From Solitalea lacus (lineage in GTDB: Bacteria; Bacteroidota; Bacteroidia; Sphingobacteriales; Sphingobacteriaceae): DNA of 64,000 nucleotides. The DNA is taken from contig NZ_CP091740.1 in assembly GCF_022014595.1 (NCBI RefSeq), forward strand, positions 186,001 through 250,000. Direction: 5' to 3'. Position 1 is the stretch's first letter. The number at the start of each line of letters is the position of its first letter. Below the pieces are notes generated by a model. That model made no database searches, was not told the DNA's origin, and saw only the letters and a program-made list of their open reading frames with translations. The position numbers and the translations under genes are program-made. Below are positions 36,931 through 48,000 of the stretch, piece by piece.

Positions 36931-38280
36931 TTATTTTCCTATTCCCAACAGACCAATTAAAATAAATCCTACAATAATGGCAACAGCAATACCTACCAAT
37001 CCAGGAATCATAAAACTATGATTAAGCACATACTTGCCAATTTTTGTAGAGCCTGTTCGATCAAAGTTTATGGCTGCCAATAAGGTTGGATAGCCCGGCA
37101 AAAAGAAATCGCTGTTTACAGCCGGAAACATTGCAATTAAAGATGGATTAGCAAGGCCTAAAGTGAGCCCTAATGGCATCATCGTTTTAGTAGTTGCACT
37201 TTGGCTAAACATCAACATTCCCATAATAAAAATGGCTACCGCAAATAGCCATGGATATGAAGCCGTAATCGTACCCATCAGCTCTTTAATCACAGGCTCA
37301 TTATTCGCCATAAAGGTGGAACTCATCCAAACCACTCCAAATACCGATACAACGGCCGATGCCATTGAGGTAAATAAACTTGCCTTTGTGATCTCGGCTG
37401 GTGAGGTTTTTGTGATTAACATTATTAGTGCTGCTGCCGACAAAGTAACTACTTCAATAATTGTAACCATTTTAAGTGATCCATCAGCATTAACACTAAA
37501 ATTGGCAGATCCTTCTGCCATTTCGGGCACAAGGTGAGGAAACGCCCCTCCTATTAAAATCATAAATATTGCAATACCAAATATTGCTACGGAGATCTTA
37601 GCTCCTGGTTTTAACTCCTTAATATTAGCGTCATCTTCCGATTCCAAGCTTTTGGCAAATTCTGGATCTTTCATTCTTTCCAAGAACTCAGGATCCTGAT
37701 TCAGCTCTTTCCCCATTTTATATACAGATGCGCAGGAGGCAAGTACCCCTAACAAACACGCCGGAATACACACTTTCATAACATCAATTGAAGCCCCTGG
37801 ATATGCCAAAATAGCTGCTAATGCTGCTGTTGCTGCCGACATAGGGCTGCCTGTTAACGCTAAATGAGAAGCAATTACTGAAGCACTTAATGGCCTTTCA
37901 GGTCTAATTCTCTTTTTTGCTGATACTTCTGCAATAATTGGAAGCAATGAATAAACAATATGAGCAGTTCCTGCAAATAAGCAGAGTACATAAGTAGTTA
38001 TTGGGGCCACAAAGGTAATTTGCTTCGGATTACGACGAATCACCCGCTCTGCAATACTTACCAGATAATCCAATCCCCCGGCGGCTTGTAATGTAGCAGC
38101 GGTAGTCACAATTGAAAGGATGATCAACATTACATCCTGCGGTGGCTCAGTTGGGCGTAATCGAAATACCTGCACATAGATAAACATACCCAACACTCCC
38201 ATTAACCCTAAACCGATTCCTTTTAAACGGGAGCCGATAAGAATCATGGTCAGTAGAACAATGAATTGTAGCCAAATCAT
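36931..38280 (-). CDS. dcuA: Anaerobic C4-dicarboxylate transporter, DcuA/DcuB type
   Basis: This 449-residue polytopic protein matches the Dcu family from end to end: an N-terminal helix (WLQFIVLLTMILIGSRLKGI), AAGGLDYLVSIAERVIRRNP, LSASVIASHLALTGSPMSAA and the C-terminal FFLPGYPTLLAAINFDRTGST. Dcu carriers exchange fumarate or aspartate for succinate and take up C4-dicarboxylates. The neighbours are asparaginase, aspartase and sdhCAB, so import of aspartate and export of succinate is a sensible reading. Whether it is DcuA or DcuB cannot be fixed by sequence alone. It lies 138 bases upstream of sdhC. Confidence 0.92.
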   Translation of the reverse strand: MIWLQFIVLLTMILIGSRLKGIGLGLMGVLGMFIYVQVFRLRPTEPPQDVMLIILSIVTTAATLQAAGGLDYLVSIAERVIRRNPKQITFVAPITTYVLCLFAGTAHIVYSLLPIIAEVSAKKRIRPERPLSASVIASHLALTGSPMSAATAALAAILAYPGASIDVMKVCIPACLLGVLASCASVYKMGKELNQDPEFLERMKDPEFAKSLESEDDANIKELKPGAKISVAIFGIAIFMILIGGAFPHLVPEMAEGSANFSVNADGSLKMVTIIEVVTLSAAALIMLITKTSPAEITKASLFTSMASAVVSVFGVVWMSSTFMANNEPVIKELMGTITASYPWLFAVAIFIMGMLMFSQSATTKTMMPLGLTLGLANPSLIAMFPAVNSDFFLPGYPTLLAAINFDRTGSTKIGKYVLNHSFMIPGLVGIAVAIIVGFILIGLLGIGK

Positions 38281-38368
38281 AGATGATAGTTAAAATTATA
38301 TAAGCTAATGAAAGAGGCGTAGCCAATACCTTCACTTCCTACATGATATATACGTTATAGAAAAACAA

Positions 38369-38407
38369 AAAAGCTTTCCAGGGCACGTAAATCCCGAGAA
38401 AGCTTTT
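38369..38407 (-). terminator. Terminator after the asparaginase gene
   Basis: A 10-bp perfect outer stem, AAAAGCTTTC at 38369-38378 and GAAAGCTTTT at 38398-38407, with an imperfect inner part, is followed on the minus strand by a T-rich run. It lies 63 bases after the stop of the asparaginase gene and separates it from dcuA. Confidence 0.75.
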
Positions 38408-38469
38408 ATTAATCAAAACTTCAATAACGGAAAAGGCGTGATTTCTATAAAATAATCCATGCCATGCTA

Positions 38470-39528
38470 TTAATATTGGAAGAACATATCCTGAACCTTT
38501 GCTTTGTCAGACGTTTTTGTCAAGGCAAGCATCAATAAAATTCTGGCTTTTTGAGCATTAAGGTCATCAGAAACTACCGTTCCTAAAGCGTCGTCATCCA
38601 CCTCATCATGCAGGGTAACCCTACCTCCAGGAGTACGGGTAGCACGCACTACAACAACACCTTTTGAAGTGGCAGCCTTAATAGCATCATAGTTTTTCTT
38701 ATTCATATTGCCATTACCTACACCGGTAAATACAATGCCCTTTGCTCCAGCTTTAACAAATGCTTCAATTGCAGTGGGGTCAGCATCAGCATACATATAT
38801 GCAATATCGACTCTTGGTAAACTGGTCAATCCAGACACATCATATGGAGTATCCTTTCCTGGCTTACGAACAGGGTTATAATAGTATTGCACCTTTTGAT
38901 CATAAATCAACCCAACAGGCCCGAAATTAGTTGAAAGGAATGTTTCAAGTGAAGTAGAATTAGTTTTTGTTACCGAACGGGCATCAAAAACACGTTCGTT
39001 CATTGCTAGCATTACACCTCTACCCTGACTCTTAGGGTCGGCGGCAACAACCACTGCATCTAGCAAGTTTTTAGGTCCATCGGCACTGATTGCGGTTGCA
39101 GGACGCATTGCGCCAACCAAAACTACCGGCTTGTTATATTTCACAACTAAGTCAAGAAAATACGCTGTTTCTTCCTGGGTATCAGTCCCGTGTGTAATAA
39201 CTATAGCATCGGCCTCATTTTTGGCAAAAATCTCATTAATCCGCTTAGCCAGTTTAAGCCAAACTTCAATTGACATGTCCTGACTACCAATTGATGCTAC
39301 TTGTTCTCCAGTTATTTTTGCCAGTTTATGAATTTGGGGAACAGCGTTCAATAATTCATCAATAGGAAGCTTGCCTGCTGTATAAGCGGCTCTTTCCGCA
39401 GCTGCACCAGCTCCAGCAATGGTACCTCCGGTAGCCAAAATTTTAACCCTGGTGTTTTGTGCAAGCGCAGTAACCGTAAACCCTACTGCTAGCACAATTA
39501 AGACTAATTTAAAGAGAGAGCGTTTCAT
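38470..39528 (-). CDS. ansB: L-asparaginase, type II (periplasmic)
   Basis: This enzyme splits asparagine to aspartate and ammonia. The 352-residue precursor has a signal peptide ending at ALAQ (about residue 24). Catalytic motifs are intact: TGGTIAG at 33-39 with the nucleophile Thr36, and the second triad segment THGTDT at 112-117 with Thr115 and Asp116. GSQDM at 81-85 is also conserved. A periplasmic location fits a scavenging role. It follows aspA by 24 bases and shares its mRNA. Confidence 0.95.
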   Translation of the reverse strand: MKRSLFKLVLIVLAVGFTVTALAQNTRVKILATGGTIAGAGAAAERAAYTAGKLPIDELLNAVPQIHKLAKITGEQVASIGSQDMSIEVWLKLAKRINEIFAKNEADAIVITHGTDTQEETAYFLDLVVKYNKPVVLVGAMRPATAISADGPKNLLDAVVVAADPKSQGRGVMLAMNERVFDARSVTKTNSTSLETFLSTNFGPVGLIYDQKVQYYYNPVRKPGKDTPYDVSGLTSLPRVDIAYMYADADPTAIEAFVKAGAKGIVFTGVGNGNMNKKNYDAIKAATSKGVVVVRATRTPGGRVTLHDEVDDDALGTVVSDDLNAQKARILLMLALTKTSDKAKVQDMFFQY

Positions 39529-39552
39529 ATAGATATTCTTTATTTGTTTAAT

Positions 39553-40962
39553 TTATTCTTTAATGAATTTAGGGTGAATCATGTTTTCCATGCTATAGAT
39601 CTCATCCCATTTCTCCTGTGAAATTACTTTGCGTTCTTTTACTACAATATCATGAACAGATTTGCCTGTATTAAGTGCTTCTTTGGCAATAGACGCTGAT
39701 TCTTCGTATCCTAAAATCGGATTAAGAGCAGTTACAATACCGATACTATTCATTACCAGATTGCGGCAAACTTCTACATTGGCAGTAACCCCGTTAATAC
39801 ATTTTGAAATAAGCGTATGAATGGCATTGGTCATATATTCCAATGAGGTGAATAAACTAAAGGCAATTACGGGTTCCATCACGTTTAGTTGCAATTGACC
39901 TGCTTCTGCTGCCAAAGTTATGGTAACGTCAGCACCAATAACGTAATAAGCTGTTTGATTAACCACCTCTGGAATTACAGGATTTACTTTTCCAGGCATA
40001 ATTGAAGATCCGGGCTGCATTTTGGGCAGATTAATCTCATTCAACCCAGTTCTTGGCCCAGATGATAACAAACGTAAATCATTACAGATCTTTGAAATTT
40101 TTATGACGCTCCTTTTAAGCGTTCCTGAGATCTGAACATAGGCACCCGTATCAGATGTAGCCTCAATTAAATCTTCTGCCAGTGTAATTGGAATACCTGA
40201 GATTTCAGCAAGATATTTTGTACAAAGCTCAGGATAGCCTTCGGGTGCATTTATACGAGTCCCAATAGCAGTAGCCCCCATATTACATTCACAAATTAGC
40301 TTTTGCGATTCCCGCATACGTTGAATGTCTTCTCCTATGGTTGTTGCCCAGCCATGAAACTCATCACCCAATGTCATGGGAACAGCATCTTGCAACTGGG
40401 TGCGCCCCATCTTCAGAACATCTTTAAACTCTTCTGCTTTGCGTGAAAATGCCGTTTGTAACGCTTCTAATGCCTTAACATAAATATCTATCTTCTTATA
40501 AAGAGCAATCCTAAACGCAGTCGGGTAAGCATCATTAGTTGATTGCGAACAATTCACATGGTTATTGGGATGCAAATACTCGTAATCACCCTTATTGTGC
40601 CCCATATACTCCAGACCGATATTTGCAATAACTTCATTGGCATTCATATTACATGATGTTCCAGCTCCCCCTTGGATAAGATCTGAAACAAACTGATCAT
40701 TATATTCGCCTGCAATTAACTTGTCACTTGCATATACAATTGCTTCTGCAATTTTAGGATCCAGCACTCCGCTGTCACGGTTAGCTAATGCCGCCGCTTT
40801 TTTTACATATCCAAAAGCCTGAATGAACAATGGCTCTTTCGAAATAGGAATTCCGGTAATACTAAAGTTTTCAAGCGCTCGTAAAGTTTGTACCCCATAG
40901 TACACCGAATTTGATATTTCTTTTTCTCCAAGAAAATCGTGCTCTTTTCTAACTGATGACAT
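39553..40962 (-). CDS. aspA: Aspartate ammonia-lyase
   Basis: AspA removes ammonia from aspartate to give fumarate. The 469-residue chain has the superfamily signature GSSIMPGKVNP at 318-328, with the catalytic Ser in the mobile loop. The opening DFLGEKEISNSVYYGVQT and NNHVNCSQSTNDAYPTAFR are also characteristic and separate it from fumarase. It lies 36 bases after the porin gene and 24 before asparaginase, so the fumarate made here would feed the nearby sdhCAB. Confidence 0.95.
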   Translation of the reverse strand: MSSVRKEHDFLGEKEISNSVYYGVQTLRALENFSITGIPISKEPLFIQAFGYVKKAAALANRDSGVLDPKIAEAIVYASDKLIAGEYNDQFVSDLIQGGAGTSCNMNANEVIANIGLEYMGHNKGDYEYLHPNNHVNCSQSTNDAYPTAFRIALYKKIDIYVKALEALQTAFSRKAEEFKDVLKMGRTQLQDAVPMTLGDEFHGWATTIGEDIQRMRESQKLICECNMGATAIGTRINAPEGYPELCTKYLAEISGIPITLAEDLIEATSDTGAYVQISGTLKRSVIKISKICNDLRLLSSGPRTGLNEINLPKMQPGSSIMPGKVNPVIPEVVNQTAYYVIGADVTITLAAEAGQLQLNVMEPVIAFSLFTSLEYMTNAIHTLISKCINGVTANVEVCRNLVMNSIGIVTALNPILGYEESASIAKEALNTGKSVHDIVVKERKVISQEKWDEIYSMENMIHPKFIKE

Positions 40963-40998
40963 ATTTATATAATATTAAAGATTGGCTTTCAATTCAAG

Positions 40999-42198
40999 CT
41001 ATAAGAATACCAGTGGCGTAATTATTCCAAAAGTGACTCTGTTATTATTGTAATCTACATTATTTAGAGTTGTTTTAGAAAAATCTGTAAAGCGGTAGTT
41101 ATGACCCACATAACTTACAAAGATTTTTAAATTTAAGTCTTTAGAAGGTAAGACTTCAATTCCAGGGATATAACAATAGCCTGTATAAATTTGTTGTTTG
41201 GAATCAGCATTAGTATAATAAGTATCTGCATTATCCCAACGGCCTTTATCTATAAAACCTACAAAGAACAAGTTCAATTTAGGAATCACCCTAAAATCAA
41301 GCCGAGTCCAATAACTGTTATAAACTGTTCCTTGAGCAGTTCTGTTATCATAAGCAGGCCCACTTACTATGTACTTTGTGATAATACCTTCGCGGTCGAG
41401 TTGTTCACTACACCATTTGTAATCAAATTGAATCCTGAACGTTTTAGATGGGGTTACCTGTACACCCATTGATGCATAGTTTATAAAAAAGTTTTTGGCT
41501 TCATTGAATAAACTATACGACCATATGGTTTGTAATTTACCATCCAATAAATTTCCTCTCCAGTTAGCGATGTAAGCCATAGGAGCTTTGCTTTCCTGTA
41601 CAAAATTAACATCACCAGGATATAATTCTGCAAAGGTTTTGGTACGGGTATTTAATACCTGGAAAGACAAAGAATGGTTTTTGTTCAGATTAAATCGGGT
41701 ACCAATACCGGTTAAAAAATTATCCGCTGCATCAATAAAATCAGTATACTGATAAATATCAATAGGGTTAGCATCAAACTCATATCCTCCCCAATCAGCA
41801 CACATTTTACCAATCGACATGTACCAAAACTCCGAATCCTTTTTCATTTTGAACTCAACAAATGCAAGGTCTGTTGAGCGGCTGATATTATCTACGGATT
41901 CAGAGGTGGCCGGACGAGTGTATCGATCACGGAAGCGAAAGAATGTCCGCTTACTAACATTTCCCTTAAACTCAAGCCTGAATTGTTCCATTTGAAAACG
42001 GAAGTTATTAAACCCATCATTAAAATAGGCATTTCCGGCTGCTCTGATATTAGCAATGAGATCTACATTTTTTAACAGCTCCTGTTTTCCAATTGGAATA
42101 ATTGACTTCGCTACGGTTGAGTCAATTTGCTTTTGGGCAAGCAATGTAAGCGGGGAAAAGATTAATAAAAGAGAGAGAGCGTAAATTAGTTTTTTCAT
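40999..42198 (-). CDS. Outer-membrane porin-like beta-barrel in the aspartase operon
   Basis: This 399-residue protein begins with a signal peptide ending near LLAQ and continues as alternating aromatic/polar strands with Asn-rich turns, ending in a hydrophobic residue pair after IITPLVFL, as outer-membrane barrels do. It resembles the phosphate-selective porin (OprO/P-like) fold by general look, but I cannot name a subfamily. It is the first gene of the aspA-asparaginase operon, so it may pass amino acids or dicarboxylates across the outer membrane. That function is an inference from position. Confidence 0.8.
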   Translation of the reverse strand: MKKLIYALSLLLIFSPLTLLAQKQIDSTVAKSIIPIGKQELLKNVDLIANIRAAGNAYFNDGFNNFRFQMEQFRLEFKGNVSKRTFFRFRDRYTRPATSESVDNISRSTDLAFVEFKMKKDSEFWYMSIGKMCADWGGYEFDANPIDIYQYTDFIDAADNFLTGIGTRFNLNKNHSLSFQVLNTRTKTFAELYPGDVNFVQESKAPMAYIANWRGNLLDGKLQTIWSYSLFNEAKNFFINYASMGVQVTPSKTFRIQFDYKWCSEQLDREGIITKYIVSGPAYDNRTAQGTVYNSYWTRLDFRVIPKLNLFFVGFIDKGRWDNADTYYTNADSKQQIYTGYCYIPGIEVLPSKDLNLKIFVSYVGHNYRFTDFSKTTLNNVDYNNNRVTFGIITPLVFL

Positions 42199-42526
42199 GG
42201 TTCACAATTTATTTATGATAAAAAAGTACTGTTCTTAAATTCATTTAAACCGATAAAATTTGAATGGCAATGCAAGTAATCAGCAGTAACTTGAACGAAA
42301 ACGAATGTTTATACGAATAGGACGACGAAAATCAATATTTAAATTACACAATTATTACATAACAAGAAAGAAAATCCACCTAATTTTAGTTTTTAAGTGT
42401 TGTAGTATTATTTAATCAACTTTTAATAATGCTTTGATAATATGACATTTGAATTGAATTACATTACCCCCATAAACAAAAAAACCGACCAGTACTGGTC
42501 GGTTTTCATTTAAACTTATTATAATT
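42199..42526. other. 328-base region between degP and the aspartase-operon porin
   Basis: The region contains the degP terminator (42481-42506) and, to its left, the upstream region of the porin operon. That part is AT-rich with no open frame of note and no clear TAnnTTTG; TACTTTTT on the minus strand, about 25 bases before the porin, is the closest match. I see no other structure. Confidence 0.4.
42481..42506 (-). terminator. Terminator of degP
   Basis: A perfect 26-base palindrome that can fold as a 10-bp stem (AAAACCGACC with its complement) around AGTACT is followed on the minus strand by a T-run. It lies 21 bases after the degP stop. Confidence 0.85.
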
Positions 42527-44014
42527 TTATTTCGTTGCAACAGGGAATGAAAAACTGTAACGAGAGCTTGGTTCGTCCGGATAAATTCCTTCTAAATTGA
42601 CCATGCCATTTTTACTGTTTTTTAAGGCCGCTTTAACATCCTCTTCTGAAGAAACAGTTTTACCATTCACTCGGGTAACAACAAAACCTTGCTGAATATC
42701 ATACTGAGCTAACACGCCGCCTTCCTTTAAGGCCGTTACTTTCACGCCACTTTGGACTCTATATTTGCGTTTTTCTGCATCACTCAACGGACTAAATTTA
42801 GCCCCTAACTTATCATATGCAGCACTCGAAGTTGATTTTACCAATGATGCTGTGTTCTCGGCATTTTTAAGAATCACTCTAATATTTTTCTCATTTCCAG
42901 CACGTAAAACCGTTAAATTCACGGCATCACCAGGACGGTGTAAACCAATCTGTTCCTGCAAATCAGCACCCGATTTAATAACATTACCTTCAATTTTGGT
43001 AATTAAATCTCCTGATTTAACCCCAGCAGCTTCAGCAGCACCACCTTCCATAACGGATTCAACATACACACCGTTAATAGTTTTCAGACCTTTTTCCTGA
43101 GCAAGCTCGGCACTGTTTTCATTAAACTGAACACCTAAATAACCACGCTGTACAGTTCCAAAATTTAAGATATCGTTAATTACCTTTTTTGCAAGATTAA
43201 CAGGAATAGCAAAACCATATCCTTCATAAGCTCCAGTTTGAGAAGCAATGGCTGCATTAATTCCAATTAATTCACCATTAGTATTTACCAATGCGCCCCC
43301 ACTATTGCCAGGATTAATTGCTGCATCGGTTTGGATAAATGCTTCAATTGGACGAGAGTCCGGATCATCATTTCTCAAAATACCTATATTACGGGCTTTT
43401 GCACTTATAATTCCGGCTGTAACGGTTGAGGTAAGATTGAAAGGATTACCTACTGCCAACACCCACTCCCCGACCTTTACATTATCAGAGTTACCATATT
43501 TAACAAAAGGTAGGTTCTTCTCTTCTATTTTAATCAAAGCCAAATCAGTATTTGGGTCAGTACCGATAAGTTTTCCTTTAAACGAGCGTTTATCATTCAA
43601 CACTACTTCAATTTCATCGGCACCTTCAACAACATGATTATTGGTAACAATGTAACCATCAGGAGCTATAATCACTCCCGAACCTGAAGCTTTTTGAGGT
43701 TGACGGCTCCGCCCTCTTCCCCCAAAGAAATCGTCAAACATATCACCGAATGGGTTATATTGCTGCTGCCCCCTACCAGAAGTATAGGTAGTTTTAATAT
43801 GCACAACACCGGGGGTTACCAATGCTGCTGCACCGGTAAAGTCAACATCGCCGGCTGAGCCAACCATGCTCCCTTTTTCACCCCAACTAACAAACTTCAC
43901 ATTCTGTTTGTCTTCAATTGAAATTTCGCTTTTGTTCTCGAAAACTTTGTATGCCCCAACGGCCACTACACCACCAACGCAGGCAGTTAATAATGTTAAA
44001 GCTATTTTTTTCAT
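42527..44014 (-). CDS. degP: DegP/HtrA (Do family) periplasmic serine protease
   Basis: The 495-residue enzyme degrades or refolds damaged envelope proteins. The N-terminus has a signal or anchor helix (about 3-22). The catalytic triad is His127 (TNNHVVE), Asp157 (NTDLALIKI) and Ser238 (NPGNSGGAL). Two PDZ domains follow, about 285-385 and 395-490, with YLGVQFNE and GSGV-like ligand-loop features. A Gly/Gln/Phe-rich loop (84-105, with PFGDMFDDFFGG) stands in the LA-loop position. A -33/-7 promoter candidate lies just upstream. It is divergent from dapF. Confidence 0.95.
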   Translation of the reverse strand: MKKIALTLLTACVGGVVAVGAYKVFENKSEISIEDKQNVKFVSWGEKGSMVGSAGDVDFTGAAALVTPGVVHIKTTYTSGRGQQQYNPFGDMFDDFFGGRGRSRQPQKASGSGVIIAPDGYIVTNNHVVEGADEIEVVLNDKRSFKGKLIGTDPNTDLALIKIEEKNLPFVKYGNSDNVKVGEWVLAVGNPFNLTSTVTAGIISAKARNIGILRNDDPDSRPIEAFIQTDAAINPGNSGGALVNTNGELIGINAAIASQTGAYEGYGFAIPVNLAKKVINDILNFGTVQRGYLGVQFNENSAELAQEKGLKTINGVYVESVMEGGAAEAAGVKSGDLITKIEGNVIKSGADLQEQIGLHRPGDAVNLTVLRAGNEKNIRVILKNAENTASLVKSTSSAAYDKLGAKFSPLSDAEKRKYRVQSGVKVTALKEGGVLAQYDIQQGFVVTRVNGKTVSSEEDVKAALKNSKNGMVNLEGIYPDEPSSRYSFSFPVATK

Positions 44015-44042
44015 GTTTTCTATTTTACTATTCCTTCTAACT

Positions 44043-44075
44043 CAAAATTAATACTCGTTTATTACAAAAACCAAA
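44043..44075 (-). promoter_or_regulatory. Candidate promoter of degP
   Basis: On the minus strand TTTG (44075-44072), a 21-base spacer and TAATTTTG (44050-44043) fit the Bacteroidota promoter except for two extra spacer bases. The predicted leader is about 20-25 bases. Confidence 0.45.
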
Positions 44076-44087
44076 TGCCTTTTATTT

Positions 44088-44095
44088 TAGTTTTG
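44088..44095 (+). promoter_or_regulatory. Candidate -7 element of the dapF promoter
   Basis: TAGTTTTG fits TAnnTTTG. No good -33 element is seen at the right distance, and the leader would be about 60 bases. It is placed back-to-back with the degP promoter candidate. Confidence 0.35.
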
Positions 44096-44162
44096 TAAAA
44101 TTGAACTTACAAACTACGAAACGATTCGTATTTAAGTTTTAGTATATCAAATTTAAAATTTA

Positions 44163-44945
44163 ATGAAACTTAAGTTTTTTAAATATCAAGGCGCAGGAAA
44201 TGATTTTGTATTAATCGACAATAGGACCTCGCCCATTTCTATCAATACAGAACTATTCCGCCATCTATGCGATCGCCGTTTTGGTATTGGAGGAGATGGA
44301 ATTATGTTACTGCAAAATCATCCCGGATATGACTTCGAAATGATTTATGCCAATTCTGATGGCAATCCAAGTACCATGTGTGGCAACGGCGGCAGATGCA
44401 TAACTGCCTTTGCCAATCATCTAGGCATTTTTAATGCCGAAACCAATTTTATTGCTGTAGACGGCCCTCATTATGCCAAAATGACCGACAAAGGCGTTAG
44501 TTTACAAATGATAGACGTAAAAGGAATTGAAGAACAGCCCGATCATTTTGTCCTAAATACTGGCTCTCCTCATTATGTTTCAGAGGTAGTTGATGTAAAG
44601 AGTCTGGATGTTTTTAAAGAAGGAAGGTCTATTCGTTACAATGACCGCTTCAAAGCGGAAGGCATCAATGTAAACTTTGTTGAAGACAAAGGTGATCATC
44701 TGATAGTACGTACTTATGAACGCGGAGTTGAAGATGAAACGCTTGCGTGCGGCACAGGAGTTACAGCCGTGGCTTTAGCCATGATGAAAAAGAAAGGAAT
44801 TACCGGAACACATACTACTCAAATTAAGGCAATGGGTGGAGACTTGTCAGTTACGGCAACTACTACTGATGGAATTAACTTCAGCGATGTATATTTGGAA
44901 GGCCCTGCAGAATACGTTTTTGAGGGAGAGATTGAAGTTGAATAA
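44163..44945 (+). CDS. dapF: Diaminopimelate epimerase
   Basis: DapF converts LL- to meso-diaminopimelate for lysine and peptidoglycan synthesis. The 260-residue protein has the two catalytic cysteines: Cys73 in TMCGNGGRC and Cys196 in LACGTGVTAVA. The opening FFKYQGAGNDFVLIDNR is a family signature. It is cytoplasmic and stands as a single gene with a strong shared terminator. Confidence 0.96.
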   Translation: MKLKFFKYQGAGNDFVLIDNRTSPISINTELFRHLCDRRFGIGGDGIMLLQNHPGYDFEMIYANSDGNPSTMCGNGGRCITAFANHLGIFNAETNFIAVDGPHYAKMTDKGVSLQMIDVKGIEEQPDHFVLNTGSPHYVSEVVDVKSLDVFKEGRSIRYNDRFKAEGINVNFVEDKGDHLIVRTYERGVEDETLACGTGVTAVALAMMKKKGITGTHTTQIKAMGGDLSVTATTTDGINFSDVYLEGPAEYVFEGEIEVE

Positions 44946-44965
44946 ACTGAGTATCAATACTTAAG

Positions 44966-44998
44966 AAAAGGAGGATCTAATAAGCAGATCCTCCTTTT
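44966..44998. terminator. Bidirectional terminator between dapF and the amidohydrolase gene
   Basis: A perfect 13-bp stem (AAAAGGAGGATCT at 44966-44978 and its complement at 44986-44998) with a seven-base loop gives a T-run on each strand. It is placed between convergent genes. Confidence 0.9.
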
Positions 44999-45030
44999 TA
45001 TATGTGCAGTTTGTATTTTAACTTCTGAGT

Positions 45031-48000
45031 TTAATGAACTCCAAAACAACTACAACCGCTATGCAGGAAACTGTTTGTTAAACTGTTAAACTGGAAATTT
45101 TCACTGTTATTGCCTTCTTCCCAAAAAAACTTACCCCGTGGCCTGTTATAATTTCCAATCTCATTCATTGATTCAGCATCATACAAACGTCCGTTCAACA
45201 TTACATATTTAATGCTTTCGGAATTGCGAATATTTTCCAACGGGTTTTTATTCATCACAATCATGTCAGCAAGTTTACCAATCTCCAATGATCCAATTTC
45301 CTTATCCATCCCTAAATAGAGGGCTCCATTTAAGGTAGCGCTTCGAATTGCCTCCAAGGCCGTCATTCCTCCTTGGGCCAGCATCCATAATTCCCAATGC
45401 GCCCCAATACCTTGAATTTGTCCGTGAGAACCCATATTTACTTTTGTTCCCCCATCACTTAAGTACTTACAAACTTTTGACGCGGAGATATGATTGTAAT
45501 CGTTTTCTTGAGTGGTTTGACGACGACGGGAACGTGCATCAATAACCGCCTTAGGAGTAAAGTTTAACAATCGGTTGTTTTCCCAAACATTAGTTTTATC
45601 ATACCAATAATACTCTCCACTTAGTCCTCCGTAAGCAACAATTAAGGTAGGTGTATATTGTGTTTTACTTGAATTCCATAATTGTTTCACATCTTCATAC
45701 ACATCCGAAACAGGTATGTTATGCTCAACTCCGGTATGTCCATCCAAAATCATGCTCATATTATGAGTAAAAGTAGAACCTCCTTCCGGCACCACTTGCA
45801 TCTGCAATTCACGTGCAGCTTGAATTACCTGCTGACGTTGCTCACGACGTGGCTGATTATAACTTTTAACAGAGAAAGCACCCACCGCCTTTAAACGACG
45901 CAAATGTGAACGGGCATCGTCCAAACTGTTAATAACCGCTTTGAAATCCCCATCGGCCCCGTATAAAATAGTCCCGGTTGAATAAATACGCGGACCAACC
46001 AATAAACCAGCTTTAACCATTTCACCTTGACTAAACACCATTTCTGTATTATTAGATGGGTCATGTGTGGTAGTAACTCCAAAAGCAAGGTTGGCATAAT
46101 ATGGCCATTGAGTTTTTGAAGAAACCCCTCCTGCTCCCGCTGAAATATGAGCATGCACGTCCACCATGCCAGGCATGATTGTTTTACCAGCAACATCAAT
46201 CACCTTGGCATCGGAAGGAATTGAAACTGAAGTAATATCTCCGATTGCAATAATCTTATTTTTTTCAACTACGATTGTTCCATTTTCAATTACCTCATCA
46301 CCTTTCATACTAATAATGCGTGCTCCTTTGAAAGCAATCTTACCTTCAGGTACATCTGACTTAAGGGTTAGCCCAATTTTAACTCCTGTTGAATCTAAAG
46401 CAGGAAGTTTACCTGGTGCGCCCTCAACAAAATTGAATGAATTTTGAATTGATCGGGTGAAATATTCTGGCCCTAATAACCAGTGCAGTTTTTGACTATC
46501 CCTTGACCAGTGCAAACAGGTGCCTGCATCTTTAGACACTTTAAATACCGGAATAGCACTGGTTTTACCCGAAAGGTCAACTGTTGATCCAGTTGCAGGG
46601 AAAGGAGCAATATACGCCTGGAACAGCTCTGTAAATGCAATCCATTTATTATCCGGGCTTACAACAAACTGATTGGCGTACTGTGAAGAAAAATGCGAAA
46701 TTGGGCTGGTTCCATTAACATCAACACTCTTAAACACTTTCTTCCCGTCATCATTCGTTAAATAGAAAATACGTGTTCCATCATTGTTAAACTGTGGTTG
46801 ACTTCCTTCTTTGCATAAGAGACTAGCCGTGCCTCCTGAGGCAGGTATGGTATAAATGCCTGGATTTTTCCCAAATGAAAAACCGCTTAACTCATTCCCG
46901 TTTCCTTTGCGAAACACAATTTTGTCTCCTTTGGGGGAATACGATGGTGAAAAATAGAAACCCTTTTCAGAAGTTAGCTTTACAATTTTCCCAGTTTTAA
47001 ACTCAAACTTGTTTAATGACCCTTTGCTTTTATCATTCCATGAAACAAAAACTAATGCACTGCCTTCTAAATTAAATGCGGGTTCAAATTCAAAATCGTT
47101 TCCTTTGGTTATACGCTCAGGCTTACCATTTGGCAATTCTTTTACATATAAGTAACCTGCGGCATTAAAAACCAACCTTTTACCATCAGGAGAAGTTGCC
47201 GCCTGTCGAATCATTTTTGCTTCAAACTCATCTTTATAAACCTCTTGTTGAAAATGTAGGGCATCAGCAATGGTATGCTCAGCTGTTACCTCAAATGGTA
47301 CTTCCTTAGCCTTTTTTTGTGCTACATCAACATTCAAGATTTTGCCTTTTGCAGAAATAATGATGTTTTTACTGTCAGGAGTCCAGTTGAAGTTGGTATA
47401 AGGACCAAAAATAGCCCATGCTTCCTGCTGATCATGAGACAATGGCTGATAAATTGGCCATTCTTCCCCTGTTTCAATATTTTGAAGATAGAGTACGCTT
47501 TCCAATCCTATTCGCTTTACAAATGCCAGCAGCTTTCCATTGGGTGAAACCTGCGGCCTGATTGCTCCTCCAGGACCTCCTGTTACTTCATGAACTTCGC
47601 CGGTTTTAAGATCCATACTTTTTATAGCATAAATTCCAGAGTAAGGATCCTTGTTATATTGAAATAATGGACCAGGAGTTTCATCCTCACTCCAATACAA
47701 AAAACGACCATCAGGAGATAGGGCCGGCTCCCCTGCATCCTGTTGATCATTTTTCTTTTTAGTGAGCTGTAGTCCTTCCCCCCCCGAAATATGATACATC
47801 CACATCTCTCCCGCACCTAGTGATCTAAAACCTGTAAAGTGTTTACGGGCAATAATATATTGGTTATCAGGCGTCCAAACGGCATTGTTAAGTAATCGGA
47901 AGGTTTCTTTAGTAAGCTGACGAGGACTAGATCCATCGTGGTTCATAAGCCAAATATTGTCTCCTCCACCGGCATCACTAGTAAATGAAATCATCTTCCC

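Noticed and set aside
43248-43637. A 129-codon plus-strand frame within degP
   Set aside because: It is antisense to the catalytic region of degP and has no independent start signal or family match.
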